Positions 25,985-34,254 of a stretch of 64,000 bases of DNA are shown here, in pieces (position 1 is the first letter of the stretch; the number at the start of each line of letters is the position of its first letter). Below the pieces are notes generated by a model, which saw only the letters and a list, made by a program, of their open reading frames with translations, ran no database searches and was not told the origin of the DNA. The position numbers and the translations under genes were made by a program. Source of the stretch: Tenacibaculum sp. 190524A02b (GTDB taxonomy: Bacteria > Bacteroidota > Bacteroidia > Flavobacteriales > Flavobacteriaceae); the NCBI RefSeq assembly GCF_964036645.1, contig NZ_OZ038525.1, positions 4,654,001-4,718,000 on the forward strand, in the 5' to 3' direction.

Positions 25985-26044
25985 CTGTTTACCATCTCTT
26001 AAGACAGTTGACCAACATTGCTTATATGTATTAAAAATTGTCAT
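25964..26044 (-). CDS. Leader peptide of the MFS/VOC operon
   Basis: A 26-codon frame from ATG (26044-26042) to TGA (25966-25964). It includes TYKQCWSTVLRDGKQRAFY, with a Cys-Trp pair at residues 10-11 and a Lys-Gln-Arg. It begins about 30 bases after a full consensus promoter and ends 29 bases before the terminator hairpin. Placement and RNA pairings argue for a translated sensor. It has no run of a single amino acid, so the stalling signal is unclear. Confidence 0.65.
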   Translation of the reverse strand: MTIFNTYKQCWSTVLRDGKQRAFYVL

Positions 26045-26072
26045 TTTATTATTTTGTGCTTTTTTCGCTCCT

Positions 26073-26106
26073 CAAAACTATGAAAAAAATAAATATGTTT
26101 ACCAAA
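26073..26106 (-). promoter_or_regulatory. Promoter of the MFS/VOC operon
   Basis: On the minus strand TTTG (26106-26103), 22 bases and TAGTTTTG (26080-26073) fit the Bacteroidota promoter consensus, upstream of the leader peptide. Confidence 0.72.
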
Positions 26107-26147
26107 AAATAAATATATATTAGTTTTTTATATTGATTTTAAATAAT

Positions 26148-26672
26148 ATGAAGGTTGTTTTAGAAACAGAAAGATTGTTGTTACGTGAATTCATAATAAG
26201 TGATGCGATATCTTTTTACGAGCTTAATTCAGATAAAGAAGTAATGAAGTATACAGGTGATATTCCTTTTAAAAATGTAGAGGAGGCTCAATGTTTTTTG
26301 GAAAACTATAAAGATTATACTAAAAATGGGTTTGGGAGATGGGCAGTAATATGCAAAGATACTAATACTTTTATAGGTTGGTGCGGATTGAAAAGAAACG
26401 AGGAAAATTTAGTAGATATAGGTTTTCGTTTTTTTAAAAACTTTTGGAATAAAGGGTATGCAACTGAAGCAGCAAAAGCTTGTTTATATTATGGGTTCAA
26501 TAGTTTAGGGTTGAAAGAAATTATAGGAAGAGCATCTATTGAGAATGTAGCTTCAATAAGAGTGTTAGAAAAACTTGAGATGAAACAATGGAAGAAAGGA
26601 ATTTTTGAAGGAGTAGATAAAGCAGTTTATTATATTATTGATAAAAGCTCATCTATTAATAACTACAGTTAA
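26148..26672 (+). CDS. GNAT family N-acetyltransferase (RimJ/RimL-like)
   Basis: The 174-residue protein starts MKVVLETERLLLREF, the typical opening of RimJ/RimL-type acetyltransferases. It has WCGLKRNEENLVDIGFRF and the acetyl-CoA-binding RFFKNFWNKGYATEAAKA (Q/RxxGxG/A-like loop), then a C-terminal IIGRASIENVASIRVLEKLEM segment where the family has N-x-x-S-x-R-V-x-E-K. The ATG at 26148 is preferred over 26133 because the conserved start follows it. The acceptor substrate is unknown. Confidence 0.9.
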   Translation: MKVVLETERLLLREFIISDAISFYELNSDKEVMKYTGDIPFKNVEEAQCFLENYKDYTKNGFGRWAVICKDTNTFIGWCGLKRNEENLVDIGFRFFKNFWNKGYATEAAKACLYYGFNSLGLKEIIGRASIENVASIRVLEKLEMKQWKKGIFEGVDKAVYYIIDKSSSINNYS

Positions 26673-26758
26673 TTGATTTTAAAAGAATATTAGTAACCAC
26701 TCATCGACACTAAATTACATTTTATCTTATATTGAAAATTAAACTTGAAAAGCGGTTG

Positions 26759-26766
26759 TATCTTTG
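26759..26766 (+). promoter_or_regulatory. -7 box ahead of a short ORF
   Basis: TATCTTTG is an exact TAnnTTTG match, eight bases before the ATG of the 30-codon ORF at 26775; the resulting transcript would be almost leaderless. Confidence 0.45.
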
Positions 26767-26774
26767 TAGTGTAA

Positions 26775-26867
26775 ATGAAACATAAAGTAAATCTCGCCGA
26801 ACAGATAGAGGTCCCTAAAAAGAAACATTTGCAGAATGACAACTTTACTAACAAAGTAAAAATATAA
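26775..26867 (+). CDS. Candidate small basic protein (30 residues)
   Basis: I do not recognise it. The frame runs from ATG to TAA in an otherwise empty 280-base gap between the GNAT gene and the convergent cyclase gene. It begins MKHKVNLAEQIEVPKKKHL and is lysine-rich, with a codon composition like real genes and its own -7 box. It could also be the remnant of a longer gene. The rest of the gap (26868-26952) shows no gene. Confidence 0.35.
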   Translation: MKHKVNLAEQIEVPKKKHLQNDNFTNKVKI

Positions 26868-26952
26868 AATAAAGTAACTAAGCATGCTTTCTTATTGAAA
26901 CTAATAAAGTAAGAATATCTTACTCTTATAATCGAGAATCGCTAAACCTACA

Positions 26953-27705
26953 TTACATAACAATTTCATACAAAATTGGCTTACTTGGGGTAGCATCATT
27001 TTCAAAAGGTGCTACCATCAAGTTTAAAAAGTACGTTCCGTCTTTAACTTCATTATTAACATAGATAAATTCTGTAATGGTTGCATCAAACCTTATTTTG
27101 CCACCTGTGTTCCAAAAAGCGTTATGGGCTAACAATTTTCCTTCGTCTTTCTCTTTGTCAACTGAAGGTAGGTCTACTAATAAGTGCTTAATTCCTTTTT
27201 CTTTTAAATAAGTAGCAGCTTCTTCTAATAAGTATGGAGGATTGGTGTTTGAGTACCTTGCTGATTTTTTTTCTTTATTATTAGGAAGTGTCCTGATAAT
27301 AATAGCTTCAATATTTTTTAAATCAATTAAACGTCTTATTTGTTCTTTAGTAATTACTGCATCACTGTTTTTTAGTATCTGTGGAGTAATACTAATAACT
27401 TCAGCTAAAAAGAAAAATCGAGAAAGATTTTTGTTTACAGAATAAACTTTTTTAGTAATATGTCCTACGCATTCTGTATGAGTAATATGTGCGTGCGGAT
27501 TAAAACTAATATTATTGAAGTTTACATCTGCTCCATTTGCTACACTTCCTATCCAATCGCCTAAAGAGACAGGTGTAATTTTAGGGTTGTCAATATACCA
27601 AGCATTTATATTTTGTTTAGATACATCAATAGGTATTGAAATATCTAATGGTTCAGATAAATCAATTGTATATATTTTAGACTGGTATTCAATAGTAGCT
27701 TTCAT
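26953..27705 (-). CDS. Cyclase family protein (kynurenine formamidase-like)
   Basis: The 250-residue protein has the cyclase-family layout: MKATIEYQSKIYTIDLSEPLDISIPI at the start, FNPHAHITHTECVGHI in place of the HxGTHxDxPxH metal motif, IIIRTLPNN, and HLLVDLPSVD near the end. The altered metal motif means activity is uncertain. The ATG at 27703-27705 was chosen because an upstream in-frame ATG would overlap the hemW 3' end and adds a non-conserved hydrophobic stretch. It lies 13 bases downstream of hemW, probably co-transcribed. Confidence 0.8.
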   Translation of the reverse strand: MKATIEYQSKIYTIDLSEPLDISIPIDVSKQNINAWYIDNPKITPVSLGDWIGSVANGADVNFNNISFNPHAHITHTECVGHITKKVYSVNKNLSRFFFLAEVISITPQILKNSDAVITKEQIRRLIDLKNIEAIIIRTLPNNKEKKSARYSNTNPPYLLEEAATYLKEKGIKHLLVDLPSVDKEKDEGKLLAHNAFWNTGGKIRFDATITEFIYVNNEVKDGTYFLNLMVAPFENDATPSKPILYEIVM

Positions 27706-27718
27706 TGGGTAAAAATAA

Positions 27719-28843
27719 CTAAATAATAAACAAGTCACTAGCTAGTCCATCTGCTAAAAACTTTCCTTTAGGGGTAGTTTTTAGCGTGTTGTTTTCAATA
27801 ATTAATAATCCTTTGTCTATAAATTTTTGAGAAGATTTTAATAATTTACTACAAAAAGTTTCTCCAAATTCATTTAATATTTTTGTTAATGAAATGCCCC
27901 AGATAGTTCTGAGTCCTGTCATTAAGTATTCATTAAATTGATCTTCTTTAGTGAGTTTCTCTACCTCATTAGGAAGTGTTTCGTTTTGTAGTGCTTTAAT
28001 GTATTTTGCATTATTAGCAATATTCCAACTTCTATGGGTTTGATTAAATGAATGAGCAGAAGGACCAATGCCTATGTATTTTTTGCCTAACCAATAACTC
28101 GTATTATGTTTGGAGAAGTAATCGGGTTTTCCAAAGTTTGAAATTTCATAATGGATAAAGCCATTTTTGTGTGTCTCTTTTACAAGAATGTCAAAATGTT
28201 CTTTGGCTACAGTTTCGTCAATATTTGGATATTTCCCATTTTTTATAAAAGTATCCAAAGCAGTTTTAGGTTCAACAGTCAAGGCATAGGAAGAGATATG
28301 TGTAATTCCAAAATCAAAAGCTGTTTGTAAGTTTTTTTTCCATTGTACATTGCTCATGTTAGGAATACCATAAATCAAATCAATAGTAATATTATCAAAA
28401 TATTTTGTAGCATTTGTTAAGCAATTTTTTGCCTCATTAGAGTTGTGTGCTCTGTTCATGAGTTTCAGATCCTCTTCATAAAAAGATTGAATACCAATAC
28501 TTAATCTATTGACAGGAGATTTAGCTAAAGCTTCAATTTTTTCTATAGATAAATCATCAGGGTTGGCTTCTAAGGTGATTTCTGGAGTTTCAGAAACAGT
28601 ATAATTTGTTTTAATTATTTCTATTAACCATTCAACATCTTCAACTTTTAGTAGGCTAGGGGTGCCGCCGCCAAAATAAATAGTTTCAATTATTTCCTTT
28701 TTTAATTCATCCTTTCTTAGTATTAATTCCGTTTTTAAACTTGAAAGTACCTCATCATACTTTTTTAAAGAAGTAGAAAAATGAAAATCACAATAGTAAC
28801 ATGCTTTTTTACAAAAAGGAATGTGTAGATAAATGCCAGCCAT
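27719..28843 (-). CDS. hemW: Radical SAM heme chaperone HemW
   Basis: The 374-residue protein has the radical SAM cluster motif CKKACYYC (Cys11, Cys15, Cys18), the extra Cys-free DF after it typical of HemW/HemN, FGGGTPSLL, EANPDDL, and RLSIGIQSFYEEDLKLMNRAH. The HemN-type C-terminal domain is present. HemW delivers heme to respiratory proteins and lacks the N-terminal region of true coproporphyrinogen dehydrogenase, as here. It is 33 bases downstream of ruvC. Confidence 0.92.
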   Translation of the reverse strand: MAGIYLHIPFCKKACYYCDFHFSTSLKKYDEVLSSLKTELILRKDELKKEIIETIYFGGGTPSLLKVEDVEWLIEIIKTNYTVSETPEITLEANPDDLSIEKIEALAKSPVNRLSIGIQSFYEEDLKLMNRAHNSNEAKNCLTNATKYFDNITIDLIYGIPNMSNVQWKKNLQTAFDFGITHISSYALTVEPKTALDTFIKNGKYPNIDETVAKEHFDILVKETHKNGFIHYEISNFGKPDYFSKHNTSYWLGKKYIGIGPSAHSFNQTHRSWNIANNAKYIKALQNETLPNEVEKLTKEDQFNEYLMTGLRTIWGISLTKILNEFGETFCSKLLKSSQKFIDKGLLIIENNTLKTTPKGKFLADGLASDLFII

Positions 28844-28876
28844 TTAAGTTATCAATATTCAAAATTTAATATCTGT

Positions 28877-29428
28877 TTATTCTATTCTGTTTTTGTTTTG
28901 TTTAACAAAAGCTGCCCACCCTGTATAGTTTTTACCACCTACCTTAGTGCCTGAATTGTAATAATGACAAACAGCTGCGGCTAATCCATCAGTAGCGTCT
29001 AAGTTTTTAGGTAATTCTTTTAGGTTTAATAAAGACTTAAGCATTAATGCTACTTGCTCTTTACTAGAAGTTCCTTTTCCTGTGATGGCCATTTTTATTT
29101 TTTTAGGAGCATATTCAGTAACAGGAATCTGACGAGAAAGTCCAGCAGCCATTGCAACTCCTTGCGCACGACCTAATTTTAACATTGATTGCACATTTTT
29201 ACCATAAAATGGAGCTTCTAAAGCTATTTCATCAGGATGATAAGTGTCTATTAATTCTAGGGTACGCTCAAAAATTAATTTTAGTTTTAAGTAATGGTCA
29301 TCATATTTTTTTAACAATAGTTCATTCATTTGAATGAACTCCATTTTTTTACCAATAACCTTAATAATACCAAACCCCATAATGGAAGTTCCTGGATCTA
29401 TGCCTAATATGATTTTTTCTGTCTTCAA
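28877..29428 (-). CDS. ruvC: Crossover junction endodeoxyribonuclease RuvC
   Basis: This Holliday junction resolvase of 183 residues has the four acidic catalytic residues in place: Asp11 (GIDPGT), Glu71 (ALEAPFYG), Asp144 and Asp147 (LDATDGLAAA). The RNase H-like fold is complete. Two TAnnTTTG-like boxes lie on the minus strand just upstream, in the short gap shared with the divergent Bax-inhibitor-like gene. Confidence 0.96.
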   Translation of the reverse strand: MKTEKIILGIDPGTSIMGFGIIKVIGKKMEFIQMNELLLKKYDDHYLKLKLIFERTLELIDTYHPDEIALEAPFYGKNVQSMLKLGRAQGVAMAAGLSRQIPVTEYAPKKIKMAITGKGTSSKEQVALMLKSLLNLKELPKNLDATDGLAAAVCHYYNSGTKVGGKNYTGWAAFVKQNKNRIE

Positions 29429-29475
29429 ATTTTTGTACTTTGTACTAACGCAAAACTAATCAAATATATAGTTAT

Positions 29476-30216
29476 ATGAGTGTTTTCGGGTTAAGAACTT
29501 CCAATCCTGCATTTACAAGTTACTTTTGGAAAAAACAATACAGTTACTCAAAAGCTAAAATGACATTAAGTGGCATTATATTTAAAAGCTTAGTAATGTT
29601 AATACTTGTTTGTTGTGCGGCTTTTTATACTTGGCATTTGTATTTTAGCGGAGTTATCGTAAAGTGGTATACTTCTATAGGGGCTTTAATAGCGGTGTTT
29701 TGTAGTGTCTATATTTCTTATAGGTATAGATCTGCAAAATTCTTATTACCTATTTATGCTTTAGCTAAAGGCTTTTTTTTAGGGGGTATCAGTGCTTATG
29801 CGCATAAACGATTTCCTAACTTACCATTTCAAGCTATTGGTGTAACATTACTTACTTTTTTTGTAATGTTATTGTTGTATAAATGGCGATTAATAAAAGT
29901 AACTAGAGAGTTTAGATCCATTATTATTTCTGCATCTGTAACTATTTTTATGTTATATTTTATAAGTTGGATTTTATGGTTGTTAGAAATTAATATGCCT
30001 TTTTTATGGGGAAGTTCATGGTATGCTATTGTATTTAATGTGATAACAGCTATTGTGGCGTCTTTAAGTTTACTGCTAGATTTTGATTATATAGACAGGT
30101 ATATTGGTAGGGCTTCAAAAGAAAGGGAATGGATAGCAACATGGGGGTTTTTAATAACCTTAATTTGGTTATACGTTGAGGTTTTGCGCTTATTAAAAAA
30201 ACTAGCAATACGATGA
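29476..30216 (+). CDS. Bax inhibitor-1/YccA family membrane protein
   Basis: The 246-residue protein has about seven hydrophobic segments (starting at about 33, 62, 86, 112, 142, 171, 218) and the flavobacterial start MSVFGLRTSNPAF followed by MTLSGIIFKS. It also has KGFFLGGISAYA and LDFDYIDRYIGRASKEREW, with the C-terminal Asp residues that in this family form a pH-sensing pair around the last helices. The family includes calcium-leak and FtsH-associated proteins; the role here is unknown. Confidence 0.9.
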   Translation: MSVFGLRTSNPAFTSYFWKKQYSYSKAKMTLSGIIFKSLVMLILVCCAAFYTWHLYFSGVIVKWYTSIGALIAVFCSVYISYRYRSAKFLLPIYALAKGFFLGGISAYAHKRFPNLPFQAIGVTLLTFFVMLLLYKWRLIKVTREFRSIIISASVTIFMLYFISWILWLLEINMPFLWGSSWYAIVFNVITAIVASLSLLLDFDYIDRYIGRASKEREWIATWGFLITLIWLYVEVLRLLKKLAIR

Positions 30217-30360
30217 AAGAAAACTTTATTCCTTAATATCTGGTTCTTATGCTTCATATATTGTGCTTTAGCGTCTTTTTAAATAATTTATTGTAAAATT
30301 TGAGTCTCTTTGTAGTAAAATAAAGAGTGCAATAACCACTTTGATTAAATAGATGACTCA

Positions 30361-31107
30361 ATGAATAATATAAATGTATTTATTATTGAGGATACCCCCG
30401 CAGAAAGTAATCGATTAGTGAGTTTTTTAGAAGCCAATGGATATTATATAACAGGAGTAGCCAGAAGTTTTAAAGAAGCTATTGCAGTATACAACAAGGT
30501 AAAAGTTGATATTGTTATTATAGATGTTTTTCTCAACGGTACCCCAGATGGAATTTCTTTTGCAGAGATGCTACATGCTAATTTAGAAGAAGCAAAACCT
30601 TTTGTTTTTTTAACTAATTCAGTAGATAAAGAGGTGTTTATGAGGGCTAAGCTAACGCATCCCTATAGTTATTTGATGAAACCTTTTAATGAATTGGAGA
30701 TATTATATGCTATTGAAATGGCGGTGTCTAAATTTTATACACCCAATAACGATTTTTTAAAAGGAACTAATGATACAATAATAAGTAAAGAGTATCTATT
30801 TGTTAAGAAAGGAAAGAGTTTAAAAAAAGTTGATATAGAATCTATAGTTTATATAGAGGTAGAAGAAAAATATTGTAATATTATAACAGAAAAAGAAAAG
30901 TTTGTAGTGTTAATATCATTAAAAAAAATTCTGCATATTTTAGATAAAACACTTTTTTATAGAACCCATAGGAACTTTATTATAAATATAGATAAAGTAG
31001 AAGAAATTGTACTGTCAGATAACCTTATTATTTTATCAGGAAATTATAAAGTGACTTTAAGTGATAAATATAAGGGAATTGTAAAACAAGTAAGAACACT
31101 TAAATGA
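30361..31107 (+). CDS. LytTR-type response regulator
   Basis: The 248-residue protein has an N-terminal receiver domain (about 1-120: acidic pair at IIEDT, phospho-acceptor Asp55 in IIDVFLNG, Thr in FLTNS, Lys in LMKPFN) and a C-terminal LytTR DNA-binding domain (about 145-245: VDIESIVYIEVEEKYCNI, FYRTHRNFIINIDKV). No kinase gene is adjacent, so it is an orphan regulator within this window. A hairpin with a T-run lies 86 bases downstream. Confidence 0.93.
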   Translation: MNNINVFIIEDTPAESNRLVSFLEANGYYITGVARSFKEAIAVYNKVKVDIVIIDVFLNGTPDGISFAEMLHANLEEAKPFVFLTNSVDKEVFMRAKLTHPYSYLMKPFNELEILYAIEMAVSKFYTPNNDFLKGTNDTIISKEYLFVKKGKSLKKVDIESIVYIEVEEKYCNIITEKEKFVVLISLKKILHILDKTLFYRTHRNFIINIDKVEEIVLSDNLIILSGNYKVTLSDKYKGIVKQVRTLK

Positions 31108-31171
31108 ATTTTATAAGTAGTTGGTTTAGTCACTAAAAGCGGAGTGCTTTTGATAATATCTATTGTACCCA

Positions 31172-31242
31172 TTTTTTTTGGGAGAAACTTTTCGTGTACA
31201 CCAACTGTACACGTTTTTTTTGGCGGAAATTTTTCGTGTACA
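31172..31242. repeat. Imperfect 29-base direct repeat with inverted CGTGTACA elements
   Basis: Two 29-base copies (31172-31200 and 31214-31242) match at 26 positions. Each is T8, GG, a variable purine core and TTTTCGTGTACA. The end of copy 1 forms an inverted repeat with TGTACACG (31206-31213). The rest of the 334-base gap between the LytTR and ade genes has only this, the hairpin at 31279-31322 and AT-rich sequence. Confidence 0.75.
31193..31221 (+). terminator. Terminator of the LytTR regulator gene
   Basis: CGTGTACA (31193-31200), loop CCAAC, TGTACACG (31206-31213) and then eight T's form an intrinsic terminator in the plus direction. Confidence 0.7.
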
Positions 31243-31278
31243 AAAAAATATTAACGTAATATGAGATAAGGGATGCAT

Positions 31279-31322
31279 AAAAAGAAGGGCAGTTTTTTTG
31301 AAAAATAACTGTCCTTCTTTTT
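31279..31322. terminator. Second imperfect hairpin, possible bidirectional terminator
   Basis: AAAAAGAAGGGCAGTT and AACTGTCCTTCTTTTT pair with one mismatch around a 10-base loop, with A- and T-rich ends. It could end transcription from either the LytTR side or the ade side. Confidence 0.55.
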
Positions 31323-31441
31323 AGAGGGGGAATTGCTAGTAGGTTGATTTGAAGTTGAACTTGTTTTGTAGTTAGAAAACTAAAAGTTTTAATTCTAAGG
31401 TTTTATTGGCACCACTAAAAGGTATAATATCCCGAGGTAGT

Positions 31442-33064
31442 TTACTTTACTTCAACTGAAGTGAATTTAAATGAATTTCCATCAAATAATCCTTTATCTG
31501 ATAATTTTAAAGAGGGGATTACTAATAAAGCCATAAATGATAATGTCATATAAGGAGCCCTTAAAGTACTGCCCATTTTTTTAGCCAAAGTGTCAAGTTC
31601 AGCATACGCTTTACCTATTTCACTAGCAGGTTTGTCACTCATAATACCGGCTACAGGAAGTGGAACAATTTTTTCTTCATCATTAGTTAAAGCACAAATA
31701 CCACCTTTATGTTTAATAAGTAAGTTTACAGCTTTGCAAATGGCTTCATCAGAGACTCCTACTGCAATAATATTATGAGAATCATGACCAACAGAGCTTG
31801 CAATAGCACCTTCTTTTAAGCCAAAATTTTTGATAAATGCAATAGAGGGATCTGAGTTTTGATATCTATTCACCACTGTCATTTTCAAGATATCGTTATC
31901 TGTGTCAGAAACTAAATTTCCGTTTTTGATTAATGAATTAGCTTCAATTTGATTGGTTACTAATTCACCGTCTAGTGCTTCAATAACCTTTATTTTTTCA
32001 GAAGAAGAATGGAATTTAAAATCTTCAATATTTTTCTTTTCAGTATTAAAGTTATTTAGTATTTCAAAAGCAACAGAAGGAACAATGGATTGTCCGTTAT
32101 TAGCTACTAATTTACCATTAATATAGGTTTGTAGTACATTGAATTTTTCTAAATCTTCAACTATAATGAAGTCAGCATAATCTCCTATGTTTAAAAGTCC
32201 CACATCAAGATTATAATGTTTAACTGGGTTAATACATGCAGTTTGAAGTACTTTAAAAATGTCGAACCCTTTATTGATAGCTCTTTCACAAAGTTGATTA
32301 ATGTGCCCAAGTAATAAATCATCGGGATGTTTATCGTCTGAACAAAACATTATATTGTTGTAATGTTCGGGTAATAAATCAATCAAAGCATCAAAGTTTT
32401 TAGCGGCACTCCCTTCTCTAATAATAACTTTCATGCCTTTTTGTAACTTTTCTAAAGCTTCCTCATAGGTAAAACATTCATGATCAGTATAAATTCCAGC
32501 ATTAATATACTTAGATAGATCGTCTCCTCTAAGACCAGGGGCGTGACCATCAATAGGTTTGTTGAAATGCTTAGCCCATTCAATTTTCTTATGTACCTCT
32601 TCGTCATTATAAATTACTCCAGGATAGTTCATCATTTCTGCCAAATACTTAATATCTGGATTTTGGAGCATCTTTTTGATATCCTCAGAATCAATCATGG
32701 CTCCTGCGCTTTCAAAAGAAGTAGCTGGTACGCAAGAAGGTGCACCAAAATTAAATTTAAGAGGAACTTGATTGCCATTTTCTATCATAAAATCAACACC
32801 TTTTACACCTAGTACATTGGCAATTTCATGAGGATCAGATACTGTTGCTATTGTTCCATGGGTTAAAGCTATTTTGGCAAATTCTGATGGTACTAGCATG
32901 GAACTTTCAATATGAATATGAGCATCTACAAAGCCAGGTAAAATGTAGGTTTCTATAGTGTGATTTACTTCTCTTATATTAACAATCGTATTATTTTCTA
33001 TAGTGATTTCCCCTTTGAAAATTTTTTTATTTGGAATGTCTACAATTTTTCCTTGTATGGTCAT
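31442..33064 (-). CDS. ade: Adenine deaminase
   Basis: This 540-residue amidohydrolase-type enzyme converts adenine to hypoxanthine for purine salvage. It has the metal-binding [13 protein letters not shown] (about 45-57), [19 protein letters not shown], the GHAPGL and [11 protein letters not shown] motifs, [11 protein letters not shown], and the family-specific C-terminal domain with [13 protein letters not shown]. Length and motif order match Ade of B. subtilis type. A hairpin terminator and a -7 box lie upstream in its 5' region. Confidence 0.95.
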   Translation of the reverse strand: MTIQGKIVDIPNKKIFKGEITIENNTIVNIREVNHTIETYILPGFVDAHIHIESSMLVPSEFAKIALTHGTIATVSDPHEIANVLGVKGVDFMIENGNQVPLKFNFGAPSCVPATSFESAGAMIDSEDIKKMLQNPDIKYLAEMMNYPGVIYNDEEVHKKIEWAKHFNKPIDGHAPGLRGDDLSKYINAGIYTDHECFTYEEALEKLQKGMKVIIREGSAAKNFDALIDLLPEHYNNIMFCSDDKHPDDLLLGHINQLCERAINKGFDIFKVLQTACINPVKHYNLDVGLLNIGDYADFIIVEDLEKFNVLQTYINGKLVANNGQSIVPSVAFEILNNFNTEKKNIEDFKFHSSSEKIKVIEALDGELVTNQIEANSLIKNGNLVSDTDNDILKMTVVNRYQNSDPSIAFIKNFGLKEGAIASSVGHDSHNIIAVGVSDEAICKAVNLLIKHKGGICALTNDEEKIVPLPVAGIMSDKPASEIGKAYAELDTLAKKMGSTLRAPYMTLSFMALLVIPSLKLSDKGLFDGNSFKFTSVEVK

Positions 33065-33130
33065 GGTGTAAATTTTTAGCTAAAGTAGTTTTTAATTTTA
33101 GTAAAATAGTAATGTTGAGGTGTGAAATCC

Positions 33131-33157
33131 AAAAGCCCGCTCATTGAGCGGGCTTTT
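33131..33157 (-). terminator. Terminator between lipA and ade, possibly an ade attenuator
   Basis: AAAAGCCCGCTCA and TGAGCGGGCTTTT form a nearly uninterrupted stem with A/T flanks on both sides. It is 187 bases after the lipA stop and 66 bases before the ade ATG. Since a promoter-like box lies between lipA and the hairpin, the hairpin may act inside the ade leader. Confidence 0.75.
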
Positions 33158-33211
33158 GTTAATCAACTAATTCAAATAATTTACACAATGAAAACAAAAC
33201 TTGTTGTTTTA

Positions 33212-33246
33212 CAGAATTTATGTTTTCAAATTCTGTGCCAAAATTA
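33212..33246 (-). promoter_or_regulatory. Candidate ade promoter and 5' hairpin
   Basis: On the minus strand TAATTTTG (33246-33239) matches the -7 consensus. Directly downstream CAGAATTT and AAATTCTG (33235-33228 and 33219-33212) form a hairpin at what would be the 5' end of the ade transcript. No leader ORF with ATG is present between here and the downstream terminator hairpin. Confidence 0.4.
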
Positions 33247-33343
33247 GTTATATTAAAACCAATATTATTTGAATTTTATTTATTTTACAATTATTTAACT
33301 TTAAAGTGTTAAAATGTTAAATAAAATATAATGAATTGTTAGT

Positions 33344-34213
33344 TTAACTTGCGTGCTTATGTGCTTTGTATGAAGAACGTACTAAAGCTCCACTTTCTAC
33401 GTACATAAAGCCCATTTCTAATCCAAGAGTTTCATACTTTTTAAACTGATCTGGTGTTATAAATTGTTTAACAGGTAAATGTTTCTTAGTAGGTTGTAAG
33501 TACTGGCCTATCGTTATAATGTCTAATCCAACACCTCGAAGATCTTTCATGGTTTGGATTACTTCTTCTTCGGTTTCTCCTAAACCAAGCATAATACCAG
33601 ATTTGGTACGCATACCATTATCTTTTAAATATTTTAAAACACCAAGGCTTCTATCATATTTAGCTTGAATACGAACTTCACGAGTAAGTCTACGTACAGT
33701 TTCCATATTGTGAGAGACTACTTCAGGATGTACTTCAATAATTCTGTCAATTAACTTTTCGTTTCCTTGAAAGTCTGGAATTAAAGTTTCTAGAGTAGTA
33801 TTCGGGTTGGCTCTTCTAATAGCATCAACAGTTTCTCCCCAAATAATAGACCCACCGTCTTTTAAGTCATCTCTATCTACAGAGGTAATAACGGCATGTT
33901 TAATTTTCATTAACTTAATCGATCTAGCTACTTTTTCTGGCTCATCCCATTCCACTGTTTCTGGTCTTCCAGTTTTAACACCACAAAAACCACAAGAACG
34001 TGTACATACATTTCCTAATATCATAAAAGTAGCAGTACCTTCACCCCAACATTCTCCCATGTTTGGACAACTACCACTAGTACAAATTGTGTTTAATTTG
34101 TATTTATCTACTAGTCCACGTAACTCTGTGTATTTTTTTCCTACTGGTAGTTTAACGCGCAACCACTTTGGTTTCTTTGCTCTTTCCGGTAGTTTAACAG
34201 GCTCCTTAGTCAT
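33344..34213 (-). CDS. lipA: Lipoyl synthase
   Basis: This 289-residue radical SAM enzyme inserts two sulfurs into octanoyl-protein. The auxiliary-cluster cysteines are in [12 protein letters not shown] (Cys44, Cys49, Cys55) and the radical SAM cluster is in CTRSCGFC (Cys70, Cys74, Cys77). The RSSYKAHK tail contains the conserved RSSY serine ligand. It acts after LipB, whose gene is 25 kb away. It follows the Nramp-like gene with a 41-base gap. Confidence 0.98.
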   Translation of the reverse strand: MTKEPVKLPERAKKPKWLRVKLPVGKKYTELRGLVDKYKLNTICTSGSCPNMGECWGEGTATFMILGNVCTRSCGFCGVKTGRPETVEWDEPEKVARSIKLMKIKHAVITSVDRDDLKDGGSIIWGETVDAIRRANPNTTLETLIPDFQGNEKLIDRIIEVHPEVVSHNMETVRRLTREVRIQAKYDRSLGVLKYLKDNGMRTKSGIMLGLGETEEEVIQTMKDLRGVGLDIITIGQYLQPTKKHLPVKQFITPDQFKKYETLGLEMGFMYVESGALVRSSYKAHKHAS

Positions 34214-34254
34214 TCTTTTACGTTATTATGAACTGCAAAGTTACAAATAAACCT

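Noticed and set aside
25964..26044. Macrolide +X+ arrest motif (Lys-Gln-Arg) as the sensor of the MFS leader
   Set aside because: A ribosome stalled there would itself cover the antiterminator strand and favour termination, opposite to induction.
33807..34250. 147-codon frame opposite lipA
   Set aside because: It is fully antisense to lipA, whose cluster cysteines confirm the minus-strand frame.
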